Positions 24,665 through 31,667 of a DNA stretch of 56,838 nt are shown in pieces. The position numbers and the translations under genes were made by a program. The DNA lies in NCBI GenBank assembly GCA_020430845.1, contig JAGQJA010000066.1:1-56838 (forward strand), in the 5' to 3' direction. Positions within the stretch are counted from its first letter, which is position 1. The number at the start of each line of letters is the position of its first letter. The notes below the pieces were generated by a model, which made no database searches, had not been told where the DNA came from, and worked only from the letters and a program-made list of their open reading frames with translations. The stretch is from Myxococcales bacterium. Its GTDB lineage: Bacteria; Myxococcota_A; Polyangia; Polyangiales; Polyangiaceae.

Positions 24665-25173
24665 TCGACGGTGAGCTTCGACTCCAAGAAGCCCCGGGAC
24701 GCGGCGTCCCAGACGAAGAGCTTTCGGTCGTCGACCTGCCCCGCCCGCACGCTCGTGACCAGGTACGCGAGGGCGTGCGTCGGGGCGTCTCCGCCCATCG
24801 TCGCCGCCTGCGCGTCCGTCTCCGAGAAGTACGCGCCCACGTCGAGGTGTGAGTGGTAAAGCACCTTGACGGGCCGACCCGCGGCCGCACCGGCGTCGAT
24901 GAGCCGCTCGAACTTGAGCGGGTCGATGTCGAAGTACATGCGCCCCGTGCGCGGGTAGGTCTCGGGATCGAGCGCGTGCAGCTTGTTCGCGCGGTTCTCG
25001 AGCGCGACGAGATCGTCGACGAGCCGCGCGTCGTCAGCCGGCCCGGTCAGCACGCCGCAGCTCTCCTCGTCGCGCCCGTACGCGGCCCGCGCCTCTTCGT
25101 CGATGCGTTCGAGCAGGGCCCGCGGCAGGCGCAGATCCCCCCGCGCCCACGGCGCGTCGGAGTCACCAGACAT
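24661..25173 (-). CDS. mec: JAMM-family metalloprotease (Mec type), cysteine-releasing
   Basis: 170 residues, single MPN+/JAMM domain. Zinc site HSH (His107, His109), Ser117 and Asp120 in H-x-H-x7-S-x2-D, with catalytic Glu37 in EESCG; all key residues are present. In actinobacteria Mec hydrolyses the CysO-cysteine adduct and frees cysteine. Location directly after cysM and close to a CysO-like carrier supports the same role here. It overlaps the cysM stop by 11 bases. Cytosolic, no signal peptide. Confidence 0.9.
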   Translation of the reverse strand: MSGDSDAPWARGDLRLPRALLERIDEEARAAYGRDEESCGVLTGPADDARLVDDLVALENRANKLHALDPETYPRTGRMYFDIDPLKFERLIDAGAAAGRPVKVLYHSHLDVGAYFSETDAQAATMGGDAPTHALAYLVTSVRAGQVDDRKLFVWDAASRGFLESKLTVE

Positions 25174-26101
25174 AGGTCTTCTCCCACTTCATCGGCGAAA
25201 AATACCTGTCCCCGCGGTCGCACACGATGACCACGACGCACCCCGGCTCCTCGCGAGCCTGGAGCTCTTCGGCGAGCTTCACGGCGGCGAACACGTTCGC
25301 GCCCGACGAGTGGCCCACGTGGATGCCCTCCTCGCGCGCGAGCGCGTCGGCCATGTCCCAGCCGTCCTCGGTCGAGACGCGGCGCACCTCGTCGTGCAGC
25401 GACGCGTCGTAGATGGCAGGCACGAGGCTCGACTCCATGTGCTTGAGGCCCTCGAGCCCGTGCAGCGCCGAGTCGGGCTCCACCGCGACACAACGGATCG
25501 GCCGGTGGTGCTCCTTGAGGCGCCGCGCCGTGCCCATCATGGTGCCGCTCGTGCCCAAGCCCGCGACGAAGTGCGTCACGCGGTCGCCGAGGTCGCGCAG
25601 GATCTCCGCGCCCGTGCCCTCGTAGTGCGCCCGCGGGTTCGACGGATTGGAGTACTGATCCGGATAGAAGTACGCGTCGGGATCGGCGTCGACGAGCTTC
25701 TTCGCCTCGCGGATGGCGCCGTCGGACCCCTCGAGGGGATCGCTCCACACGATCTCGGTCCCGAACGCGCGCACGATGTCCTTGCGCGGCTTGGAGACGT
25801 TCGACGGCATCACGAGCCGGACGCGCAGCCCGAGCGCCGCGCCGAACAGCGAGTACGCCACGCCCGTGTTGCCGCTCGTCGAGTCGATCAAGATCTTGTC
25901 GCGCGTCAGACGGCCGTCGGCCATCGCGTCGAGGATCATGCGACGGGCCGCGCGATCCTTGACGCTCCCTCCCGGGTTCTCGAACTCGAGCTTGGCGTAG
26001 ACGGGCACATCGGGCGCGCGACGCGTGACGACGCGCAGCCGCACGAGCGGCGTGTCGCCCACGGCGTCGAGCACCGACTCGATCCTCCGGGCGGCGCGCA
26101 C
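25163..26101 (-). CDS. cysM: CysO-dependent cysteine synthase (CysM type)
   Basis: 312 residues, PLP fold-type II. Lys48 in FENPGGSVKDR is the PLP Schiff-base lysine; TSGNTGVAY and GLGTSGTMMGTARRL bind substrate and phosphate. The C-terminal tail SPMKWEKTYVW is the extension seen in CysM of the CysO pathway, where it closes the active site. The CysM enzyme uses O-phosphoserine (or O-acetylserine) and thiocarboxylated CysO. GTG start immediately after the TGA of the upstream gene. The second synthase in the operon (27450-28433) is of CysK type, so the two probably use different sulfur donors. Confidence 0.92.
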   Translation of the reverse strand: MRAARRIESVLDAVGDTPLVRLRVVTRRAPDVPVYAKLEFENPGGSVKDRAARRMILDAMADGRLTRDKILIDSTSGNTGVAYSLFGAALGLRVRLVMPSNVSKPRKDIVRAFGTEIVWSDPLEGSDGAIREAKKLVDADPDAYFYPDQYSNPSNPRAHYEGTGAEILRDLGDRVTHFVAGLGTSGTMMGTARRLKEHHRPIRCVAVEPDSALHGLEGLKHMESSLVPAIYDASLHDEVRRVSTEDGWDMADALAREEGIHVGHSSGANVFAAVKLAEELQAREEPGCVVVIVCDRGDRYFSPMKWEKTYVW

Positions 26102-26425
26102 TCAGCCCTCCCCTGGCGTCGCGGAGAGAACGGCACCTCGAAAGGCGACGAGCGCGCGCATCGCCCCCTCGCCGACCTCGAGCGGCCCCGCGTGGCGGAG
26201 CCCGAGCGACGCCCACGCCGCGGGCAACGGCGGCGCGTCCGCATCGGCGCCGTCGCGCACCTGGGCGCCCGCCGCGAGCAGGTACGCCCGCTCGACGAGG
26301 CGCGCCTCGCCGTCACCCCCGAGGGGCGCGTGCGTCGCCGCGAGGCGCTCTTGCCCCGCGACGCCCACCTCTCGCAGACGGACCTGCCGCCCGTGACGCA
26401 GGAGATCGACGGCCACGCGCGTCAT
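26102..26425 (-). CDS. Truncated E1-like protein carrying the MoeB/ThiF N-terminal Arg-Gln helix
   Basis: 107 residues, coupled on both sides: ATGA overlap with cysO, and stop directly before cysM. Residues 11-54 align without gaps to the N-terminus of E. coli MoeB: RQ at 13-14 (MoeB Arg14-Gln15), L17, GQE at 24-26, L28 and YL..AG at 48-53. The Gly-rich ATP loop GxGGxG is degraded (LGGDGE). No Cys, no CxxC zinc pairs, no catalytic Asp. The C-terminal GAMRALVAFRGAVL resembles the last helix of E1 domains. MoeB Arg14 acts in trans across the dimer, and the operon's full E1 lacks this helix, so the protein may be a complementing subunit. A decayed duplicate is the alternative. Confidence 0.8.
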   Translation of the reverse strand: MTRVAVDLLRHGRQVRLREVGVAGQERLAATHAPLGGDGEARLVERAYLLAAGAQVRDGADADAPPLPAAWASLGLRHAGPLEVGEGAMRALVAFRGAVLSATPGEG

Positions 26426-26694
26426 CCGCCGGCGATCGCGGGCACGATGCTGATCTGGTCGCCGCTCTTGAGCTCGGTGGCGAGCCCGCCGGTGAAGCGC
26501 ACGTCTTCTTCTCCGACGTAGATGTTCACGAAGCGGCGCACGCCCTTCTCGTCGAGCAGCCGGTCGCGCAGCCCGGGGTGACGGCGCTCGAGATCTTCGA
26601 TGACCGCGCCCACCGTGCCGCCTTCGGCGGAGACCTCGTCGGCGCCGCCGGTCAAGCTGCGCAGCGCTGCGGGAATTCTAACCAAGGTGTCCAT
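26422..26694 (-). CDS. cysO: CysO-like sulfur carrier protein (ThiS/MoaD fold)
   Basis: 90 residues ending in Ala-Gly-Gly, so the C-terminal diglycine needed for adenylation and thiocarboxylation is already exposed. RFVNIYVGEEDVRFTGGLAT and the ending VPAIAGG closely match actinobacterial CysO. The start is ATG 26694: GGAGG lies 7 bases upstream, whereas ATG 26700 directly abuts it. Adenylated by the E1 next door, it receives sulfide and donates it to CysM. Overlaps the next gene by ATGA. Confidence 0.93.
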   Translation of the reverse strand: MDTLVRIPAALRSLTGGADEVSAEGGTVGAVIEDLERRHPGLRDRLLDEKGVRRFVNIYVGEEDVRFTGGLATELKSGDQISIVPAIAGG

Positions 26695-26724
26695 GTTCAT
26701 TCCTCCGTCGATGGCTCTTGTGGT

Positions 26725-27453
26725 TCATGCTTCGCACGCCGCCTGTGCGACGTAGCGAGAGGTCGTGAGCGAGGCGATGCTCCGGTCTTCGGAGCAGAGG
26801 GCGCAGCCGCGGCGCGGGCGCACCGTGCGACGCCGGGCGGTCATCGCGAGCCCGTCGAAAGTGACGAGCTCACCGGCGACCACGAGATCGGTCAGCAGCG
26901 AGATGGCGAGGTCTGCCTGCGCGGCCGCGACGACGCCGACCACGGGGCCCACCACGCCGGCCGAGTCGCACGTGGCCGCCTCACCCTCGGGCAAGTCCTC
27001 GAACAGGCAGCGGTAGCAGGGCGCGCCCTCCGCCGAGACTGCGAGCGCCGTGCCGTGCCACCGGATGGCCGCGCCATGGACGACGGGGCGCCGCTCGAGG
27101 GCGCACGCGTCGGCGAGCAAGAACTTCGTGGCGAAGTTGTCCGAGCCGTCGATGGCGAGATCGTACCCGCGCACCAGCTCGCGCGCGTTGCGCGGCGTGA
27201 GGCGCGCGTCGTGCGGCTCGACGCGCAGCGATGGCGCGCGCGCGACGAGGGCCTTCGCGGCGACCGACACCTTGGGCTCGCCGACGTCGGCCTCGCCGAA
27301 GAGGATCTGCCGGTGCAGGTTGCTCGCGTCGACGCGATCGTCGTCGACAAGCCCGAGCGTCCCCACGCCCGCGAGCGCCAGCGCGAGCGCCGCCGGACAG
27401 CCGAGACCGCCCACGCCCACGACGAGCACGCGCGCGTCGGCGAGGCGCGTCAC
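26725..27453 (-). CDS. MoeB/ThiF-type E1 adenylyltransferase lacking the N-terminal helix
   Basis: 242 residues. Present: ATP loop GVGGLG (13-18), DDDRVDASNLHRQ (MoeB Arg73 equivalent), GEPKV (Lys86), DGSDN (Asp130), zinc pairs CYRC and CALC, and TCDSAGVVGP with the candidate transthiolation Cys. Absent: the first 25-30 residues of the family with the RxxRQ...GQ helix; the frame starts directly at RLADARVLVVG. The GTG overlaps the cysK stop (GTGA), and upstream codons in this frame are cysK sequence read out of frame, so no longer form exists. It activates the CysO carboxyl end as acyl-adenylate. No rhodanese domain is fused. Confidence 0.93.
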   Translation of the reverse strand: MTRLADARVLVVGVGGLGCPAALALALAGVGTLGLVDDDRVDASNLHRQILFGEADVGEPKVSVAAKALVARAPSLRVEPHDARLTPRNARELVRGYDLAIDGSDNFATKFLLADACALERRPVVHGAAIRWHGTALAVSAEGAPCYRCLFEDLPEGEAATCDSAGVVGPVVGVVAAAQADLAISLLTDLVVAGELVTFDGLAMTARRRTVRPRRGCALCSEDRSIASLTTSRYVAQAACEA

Positions 27454-28433
27454 GGCGCGACCCCGGCGAAGTGCTCTTCGAGGCTGAAGTATCGCTCTCC
27501 CGTGTCGCACAGGATCGTGACGACGTTCTTGCCAGGACCGAGCTCGCGCGCGATCTCGGCCGCGACGTGCACGTTGGCGCCCGCGCTGATGCCGACGAGC
27601 AGGCCCTCGCGCTGCGCGAGCGAGACCTTGGCGCGCCACGCGTCGACGTCACGGACCGTGCGCACCTCGTCGACCGCCGACGGGTCGTAGTTGCCGGGCA
27701 CGAAGCCCGCGGCGAGCCCTTGGATCTTGGTGGGTCCCCGCTCGCCGCGCGAGATGGTCGCGCACGCCTCGGGCTCGACGGCGACGACCCTGGCGCTGGG
27801 GAACGCCGCCTTGAGCTCGCGCCCCACACCGCTCACCGTGCCCCCCGTGCCCACGCCCGCCACGAACGCGTGCACCGCGAGGCCGTCCATGGCGTCCTTG
27901 ATCTCTCGGGCCGTCGTACGCGCGTGCACGTCGGGGTTGGCCGGGTTGTCGAACTGGTGGGGCATGAACGCCCCCGGCGTCGACGCGGCGATCTCCTTGG
28001 CGCGCGCGATGGCGCCATCCATCTGCTCCTCGGCGGGCGTGAGCACGATCTCGGCGCCGTACGCGGCGAGCAGCTGCCGGCGCTCGAGGCTCATGCTCTC
28101 GGGCATCGTGAGGATGCAGCGGTAGCCCTTGACCGAGCAGATCCACGCGAGCCCGATGCCCGTGTTGCCGCTCGTCGGCTCGACGACCACGCCGCGCGGC
28201 TCGTCGACCGCGGGCGCCCCCGAGGGCCCGGGCGCGCGGCTGTCGCGGGCCCGCTTGAGCACGCCACGCGCCTCGGCGTCCTCGATCATGGCCTTGCAGA
28301 TGCGGTCCTTGACGCTCCCGCCCGGGTTGAGGTGCTCCATCTTGGCGAAGACGGCCGCGCGCCCGTCGCCACCGTGGCGGATCCGGACGAGGGGCGTCGC
28401 CCCCACGAGCTCGAGCATCGACTCGACGATCAC
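27450..28433 (-). CDS. cysK: Cysteine synthase, CysK type (O-acetylserine sulfhydrylase)
   Basis: 327 residues, PLP fold-type II. Lys42 in NPGGSVKDR is the PLP lysine; PTSGNTGIGLA and GVGTGGTVSGVG bind substrate and phosphate. A 15-20 residue insertion rich in Pro/Ala/Arg (about 62-80, KRARDSRAPGPSG) lies before the PTSGN loop and is unusual. First structural gene after the Rrf2 regulator, 37 bases away. In Firmicutes CysK also acts as co-repressor partner of the Rrf2 protein CymR; the gene order makes a similar arrangement worth testing. Confidence 0.93.
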   Translation of the reverse strand: MIVESMLELVGATPLVRIRHGGDGRAAVFAKMEHLNPGGSVKDRICKAMIEDAEARGVLKRARDSRAPGPSGAPAVDEPRGVVVEPTSGNTGIGLAWICSVKGYRCILTMPESMSLERRQLLAAYGAEIVLTPAEEQMDGAIARAKEIAASTPGAFMPHQFDNPANPDVHARTTAREIKDAMDGLAVHAFVAGVGTGGTVSGVGRELKAAFPSARVVAVEPEACATISRGERGPTKIQGLAAGFVPGNYDPSAVDEVRTVRDVDAWRAKVSLAQREGLLVGISAGANVHVAAEIARELGPGKNVVTILCDTGERYFSLEEHFAGVAP

Positions 28434-28469
28434 GCGCGCGCCTCCGGCCGGGGGATGCTCATCCCACGC

Positions 28470-28907
28470 TCAGATGACATACGTGCCTCCGGGGGGTCTC
28501 TGCAGGGCGCGGGCGCCCTCGCTCGCGCACAGGTCGCCGATCGTGACCTCGTCGAAGCAGCGCTCCACCGACCGCGTCAGGTCCCACAAGAAGAGCTCGG
28601 GCACCTCGCGCAGCTCTCCGCGTGCCCGCTTGGGCGGCGCGGTCGAGATGGGGCCCTCGACCGCCCGGACCACGTCGCCCAGGCGCACTTGCTCGGGCGC
28701 CTTGGCCAACACGAACCCGCCGCGCGGTCCGCGCTTGGACGAGACGATGCCTGCGCGCTTGAGATCGCCGAAGATCTGCTCGAGGAAGCGGAGCGGGATG
28801 CGCTGCCGCTCGGCGATGTCGCGCACGAGGGCGGGCGCGGGCGCGTGGAACGCCACGTCGAACACCGCGCGCACCGCGTAGCGGCACTTGCTCGAGAGCT
28901 TGAGCAC
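28470..28907 (-). CDS. Rrf2-family regulator (CymR-like)
   Basis: 145 residues. N-terminal winged helix (KCRYAVRAVFDVAFH; IPLRFLEQIFGDLKRAGIV; GPRGGFVLAKAPEQV) and C-terminal dimerisation helix. The three closely spaced cysteines that hold the IscR cluster are missing in the 90-110 region, which favours a CymR-type cysteine-metabolism repressor over IscR. GTG start with AGGGG close by. It heads the cysteine operon and probably controls it. Candidate binding sites lie in the AT-richer stretch just upstream. Confidence 0.9.
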   Translation of the reverse strand: MLKLSSKCRYAVRAVFDVAFHAPAPALVRDIAERQRIPLRFLEQIFGDLKRAGIVSSKRGPRGGFVLAKAPEQVRLGDVVRAVEGPISTAPPKRARGELREVPELFLWDLTRSVERCFDEVTIGDLCASEGARALQRPPGGTYVI

Positions 28908-28913
28908 ACCCCT

Positions 28914-28941
28914 GATCTAATTCACGCATCGGAAATATCAA
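28914..28941 (-). promoter_or_regulatory. Promoter of the cysteine operon
   Basis: On the minus strand: TTGATA (-35, 28936-28941), 16-base spacer, TAGATC (-10, 28914-28919), then AGGGGT and GTG 28907. This AT-rich patch stands out from the surrounding GC-rich sequence. Confidence 0.5.
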
Positions 28942-28952
28942 GAATAAGATGT

Positions 28953-28965
28953 AAGTCTATGACTT
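28953..28965. promoter_or_regulatory. Palindromic operator candidate AAGTC-TAT-GACTT
   Basis: Perfect inverted repeat with 5-base arms and a 3-base centre, 12 bases upstream of the cysteine operon -35 and between that operon and the divergent dipeptidase gene. It could bind the Rrf2 regulator. No second copy was found in the window. Confidence 0.4.
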
Positions 28966-29023
28966 TTTGTGACTAACGAAGAGCTTTCTTGCGACGGGGC
29001 TCCGGGCCACGGAAGATGGTCGC

Positions 29024-30025
29024 ATGCTCGGAAGCCCGGAGGCGCAGGCCATCCACGAAGCGCACCCCGCGATCGATCTGCACGCCGACACGCTCATGTG
29101 GGCGCGCTGGATCGGCTACGACCTGCACAAGGCGCACGAGCCCCCGCTGCCGCGCGCGGCGCTGGGAGGCCACGTCGACGTACCGAGGATGCGCGAGGGC
29201 GGGATGGGCGCGCAGTTCTTCGGCCTGGTGTCCCTGCCCCTCGCCGACCGCGTCCGCGGCATGGCCCGCGTGGTCCACGAGCAGATCGATCAGCTCGACG
29301 CGCAGATCGCGCGCAAGCCCGACGGGCTCCGCCTGGTGCGGACGGCCGACGAGGTCGACGCCTGCCGGCGCGACGACGTGATGGGCGCCCTCTTGGGCAT
29401 CGAGGGGGCGCACGCGCTCGAGGGCGATCTCGACAACGTCGACGCGTTCGCGCGGCGGGGGGTGCGCTACATCGGCCTCCTGCACTTCAGCGCGAACGAG
29501 GCCGGCTTCCCGGCGTACGGGCGCGGGCGCGACGACGCGACGGGCCTCACGCCGTGGGGCTTCGAGCTCGTGCGCCGGTGCGAGGCCGCGAGGGTCATCG
29601 TCGACCTGGCGCACATCAACAAGCGAGGCTTCCTCGACGCGTGTCGCATCGCGACCAAGCCGCCGATGGTCAGTCACACAGGCGTGCTCGGCGCCTTCGA
29701 GCACTGGCGCAACATCGACGACGAGCAGCTGCGCGCCGTGGCCGACAAGGGCGGCTGCGTCGGCGTGATCTTCTGCCCGCGCTTCGTGGGGGGAGACGGC
29801 CTCGCGCCGGTGGTCAAGCACATGCTCCACATCCTCGACGTCGTGGGCGAAGAGGGCGCCGCGCTCGGCAGCGACTGGGACGGATTCATCGTGCCGACGA
29901 ACGATCTCAAGGACCCGCGCGGGCTGCCGCTGCTGACCGACGCCCTACTCGAGGCCGGGGTGAGCGAGGCGGCCATCGGCAAGATCCTGCGCGGCAACGC
30001 GATGCGCGTGCTCGCCGAGTGTTGA
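29024..30025 (+). CDS. Membrane dipeptidase family protein (peptidase M19)
   Basis: 333 residues. Zinc site: HxD at His20/Asp22 (DLHADTL), bridging Glu in GIEGAHAL (about 127), His in SHTG (about 218), Asp in GSDWDGF and final GNAMRVL. Renal-dipeptidase family enzymes split dipeptides, including some with D-amino acids. No signal peptide, so probably cytosolic. Divergent from the Rrf2-cysteine operon; it could recycle Cys-Gly-type dipeptides, which is speculation. Convergent with the SpeE-like gene, 4 bases apart. Confidence 0.92.
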   Translation: MLGSPEAQAIHEAHPAIDLHADTLMWARWIGYDLHKAHEPPLPRAALGGHVDVPRMREGGMGAQFFGLVSLPLADRVRGMARVVHEQIDQLDAQIARKPDGLRLVRTADEVDACRRDDVMGALLGIEGAHALEGDLDNVDAFARRGVRYIGLLHFSANEAGFPAYGRGRDDATGLTPWGFELVRRCEAARVIVDLAHINKRGFLDACRIATKPPMVSHTGVLGAFEHWRNIDDEQLRAVADKGGCVGVIFCPRFVGGDGLAPVVKHMLHILDVVGEEGAALGSDWDGFIVPTNDLKDPRGLPLLTDALLEAGVSEAAIGKILRGNAMRVLAEC

Positions 30026-30029
30026 CCGA

Positions 30030-31667
30030 TCAGCGCGCCCAGCGCTGCCACTCCGCCTCGTAGTAGCGGACGAGCGCCTGGTTGTTGAGGCGGTTGGGCT
30101 CGACGTCGACGCGCGCCATGTCGGGCGGCATCTCGAAGAGCGACGGCAAGATGGCCGACGTGAGCCACCGGAGCTCGCCCGGGGCCTCGCGCGGCACCTC
30201 GAACGACCCGAGGCGCGCCAGCGCGAAGCCCCACTCACCGAACGACGGGACGAACGCGTGGTAGGGCCGCACGAAGAAGCCCGCCTCCTCCATCGATCGG
30301 ACGACGCACCAGAACGACTGACGCGCGACGAGGGGCGAGGTGCTCTGCACCACGACGGCCGCGCCCTCGGCGAGCCGACGACGAAGCAGCTTGTAGAAGC
30401 GCACCGTGTAGAGCTTGCCGAGGGCGAAGTTGTTCGGGTCGGGGAAGTCGACGATGACGACGTCGTACGTGCCGTCGGTCTGGGAGCCCGGCGGTCGACC
30501 CTCGGGCGCGGCGGCGGCAGACGCGGGCGCGTCCGACTGTACGCCACCGGACGTCGCCGCCACCCACACCATGGCGTCGTCGTTGACCACGGTGACGCGC
30601 GGATCGGAGAGCGAGCCGCGGTTGAGATCTCTCATCACGGGCGTGTCGCGCGAGAGCGACGTCATGCCCGGGTCGAGGTCGACGAGGGTGACCTCGGACA
30701 CCTCGGGGTGGCGCAGGATCTCGCGCACCGCGAGCCCGTCGCCCCCACCGAGCACCAAGACGCGCGCGCGGCGCGCCGCGACGGCGAACGCCGGGTGCAC
30801 GAGGGCCTCGTGGTAGCGGTACTCGTCACTCGATGCAAACTGCAGGTTTCCGTCGAGGAAGAGGTTGAAGCCGGACTTGTGCTGGGTCATCACGATGCGC
30901 TGGTACGGCGTCTGACGCGTCATCATGACGGGCTGGAGCATGAGCGACTCGTCGGCCACCTGCGCCACGCGGCTCGACGCGAAGAGCAGGCCGGCCATCA
31001 CCGCCAGGACCACCCCGGCGCGCACGCGGAGCGGCCGAGGCTCGACCGACGTGCCGAGCGCCCACGTGCCCCAGAGCGCGGCCACCGCGCCGAACACGCC
31101 GAACGCGATGCCGGCGCGCATCACGCCGAGCGACGGCAGCACGAGCAACGCGAACGCGACCGAGCCGACGAGCGCGCCCACGTAGTCGAGCGCGAGCACG
31201 CGCGGCACGACGTCGCGGAAGGCGACGCGGCGCCGGAGCACGCGCACGAGCAGGGGGATCTGCGCGCCGACGAGCACGCCCGTCACGGTGACGAGCGCGT
31301 ACATCACGAAGCGCACGTGCGACGTCTCGGCGAACGTGAGGTAGAGCACCGGCGCCGACGCTCCGCCCACGAGGGCGGCGCCGAGCTGACAGTGCACGAA
31401 CGTCTGCGCCGGTCGCTCGGTGACGTACGACGAGAGCCACGCGCCGAGGCCCATGGCCGACAGGTGCACGCCCACGACCGTGGACAGCTGCGTGACGCTG
31501 TCGCCGAGCAGGTACGTCGACACGGCGCCCGCCACGAGCTCGTAGACGAGCCCGCACGTGGAGATGACCACCACCGTGAGGTAGAGCAGCCACTCGGCGG
31601 GCGTCAGCGGGCCCGGCTTACTTGCCGCCGAAGCCGCCGCTCGAGCTTCCACCGACACCGCGGACAC
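30030..31667 (-). CDS. speE: Membrane-anchored spermidine-synthase-like protein
   Basis: 545 residues. Residues 20-235 form about seven membrane helices (LLYLTVVVISTCGLVYELVAG; VVGVHLSAMGLGAWLSSYV); residues 250-545 form the aminopropyltransferase domain: FLDGNLQFASSDEYRYHEALVHPA, GGGDGLAVREILRHPEV (about 307), DLDPGM, and VDFPDPNN (about 405) with the catalytic-type Asp. It would transfer aminopropyl from decarboxylated SAM at the membrane, or act on another acceptor, since the DFPDP site differs from classical SpeE. GTG start lies within the 3' end of the DUF4178 gene (50-base overlap); GTG 31658 and 31652 are alternatives. Confidence 0.88.
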   Translation of the reverse strand: MSAVSVEARAAASAASKPGPLTPAEWLLYLTVVVISTCGLVYELVAGAVSTYLLGDSVTQLSTVVGVHLSAMGLGAWLSSYVTERPAQTFVHCQLGAALVGGASAPVLYLTFAETSHVRFVMYALVTVTGVLVGAQIPLLVRVLRRRVAFRDVVPRVLALDYVGALVGSVAFALLVLPSLGVMRAGIAFGVFGAVAALWGTWALGTSVEPRPLRVRAGVVLAVMAGLLFASSRVAQVADESLMLQPVMMTRQTPYQRIVMTQHKSGFNLFLDGNLQFASSDEYRYHEALVHPAFAVAARRARVLVLGGGDGLAVREILRHPEVSEVTLVDLDPGMTSLSRDTPVMRDLNRGSLSDPRVTVVNDDAMVWVAATSGGVQSDAPASAAAAPEGRPPGSQTDGTYDVVIVDFPDPNNFALGKLYTVRFYKLLRRRLAEGAAVVVQSTSPLVARQSFWCVVRSMEEAGFFVRPYHAFVPSFGEWGFALARLGSFEVPREAPGELRWLTSAILPSLFEMPPDMARVDVEPNRLNNQALVRYYEAEWQRWAR

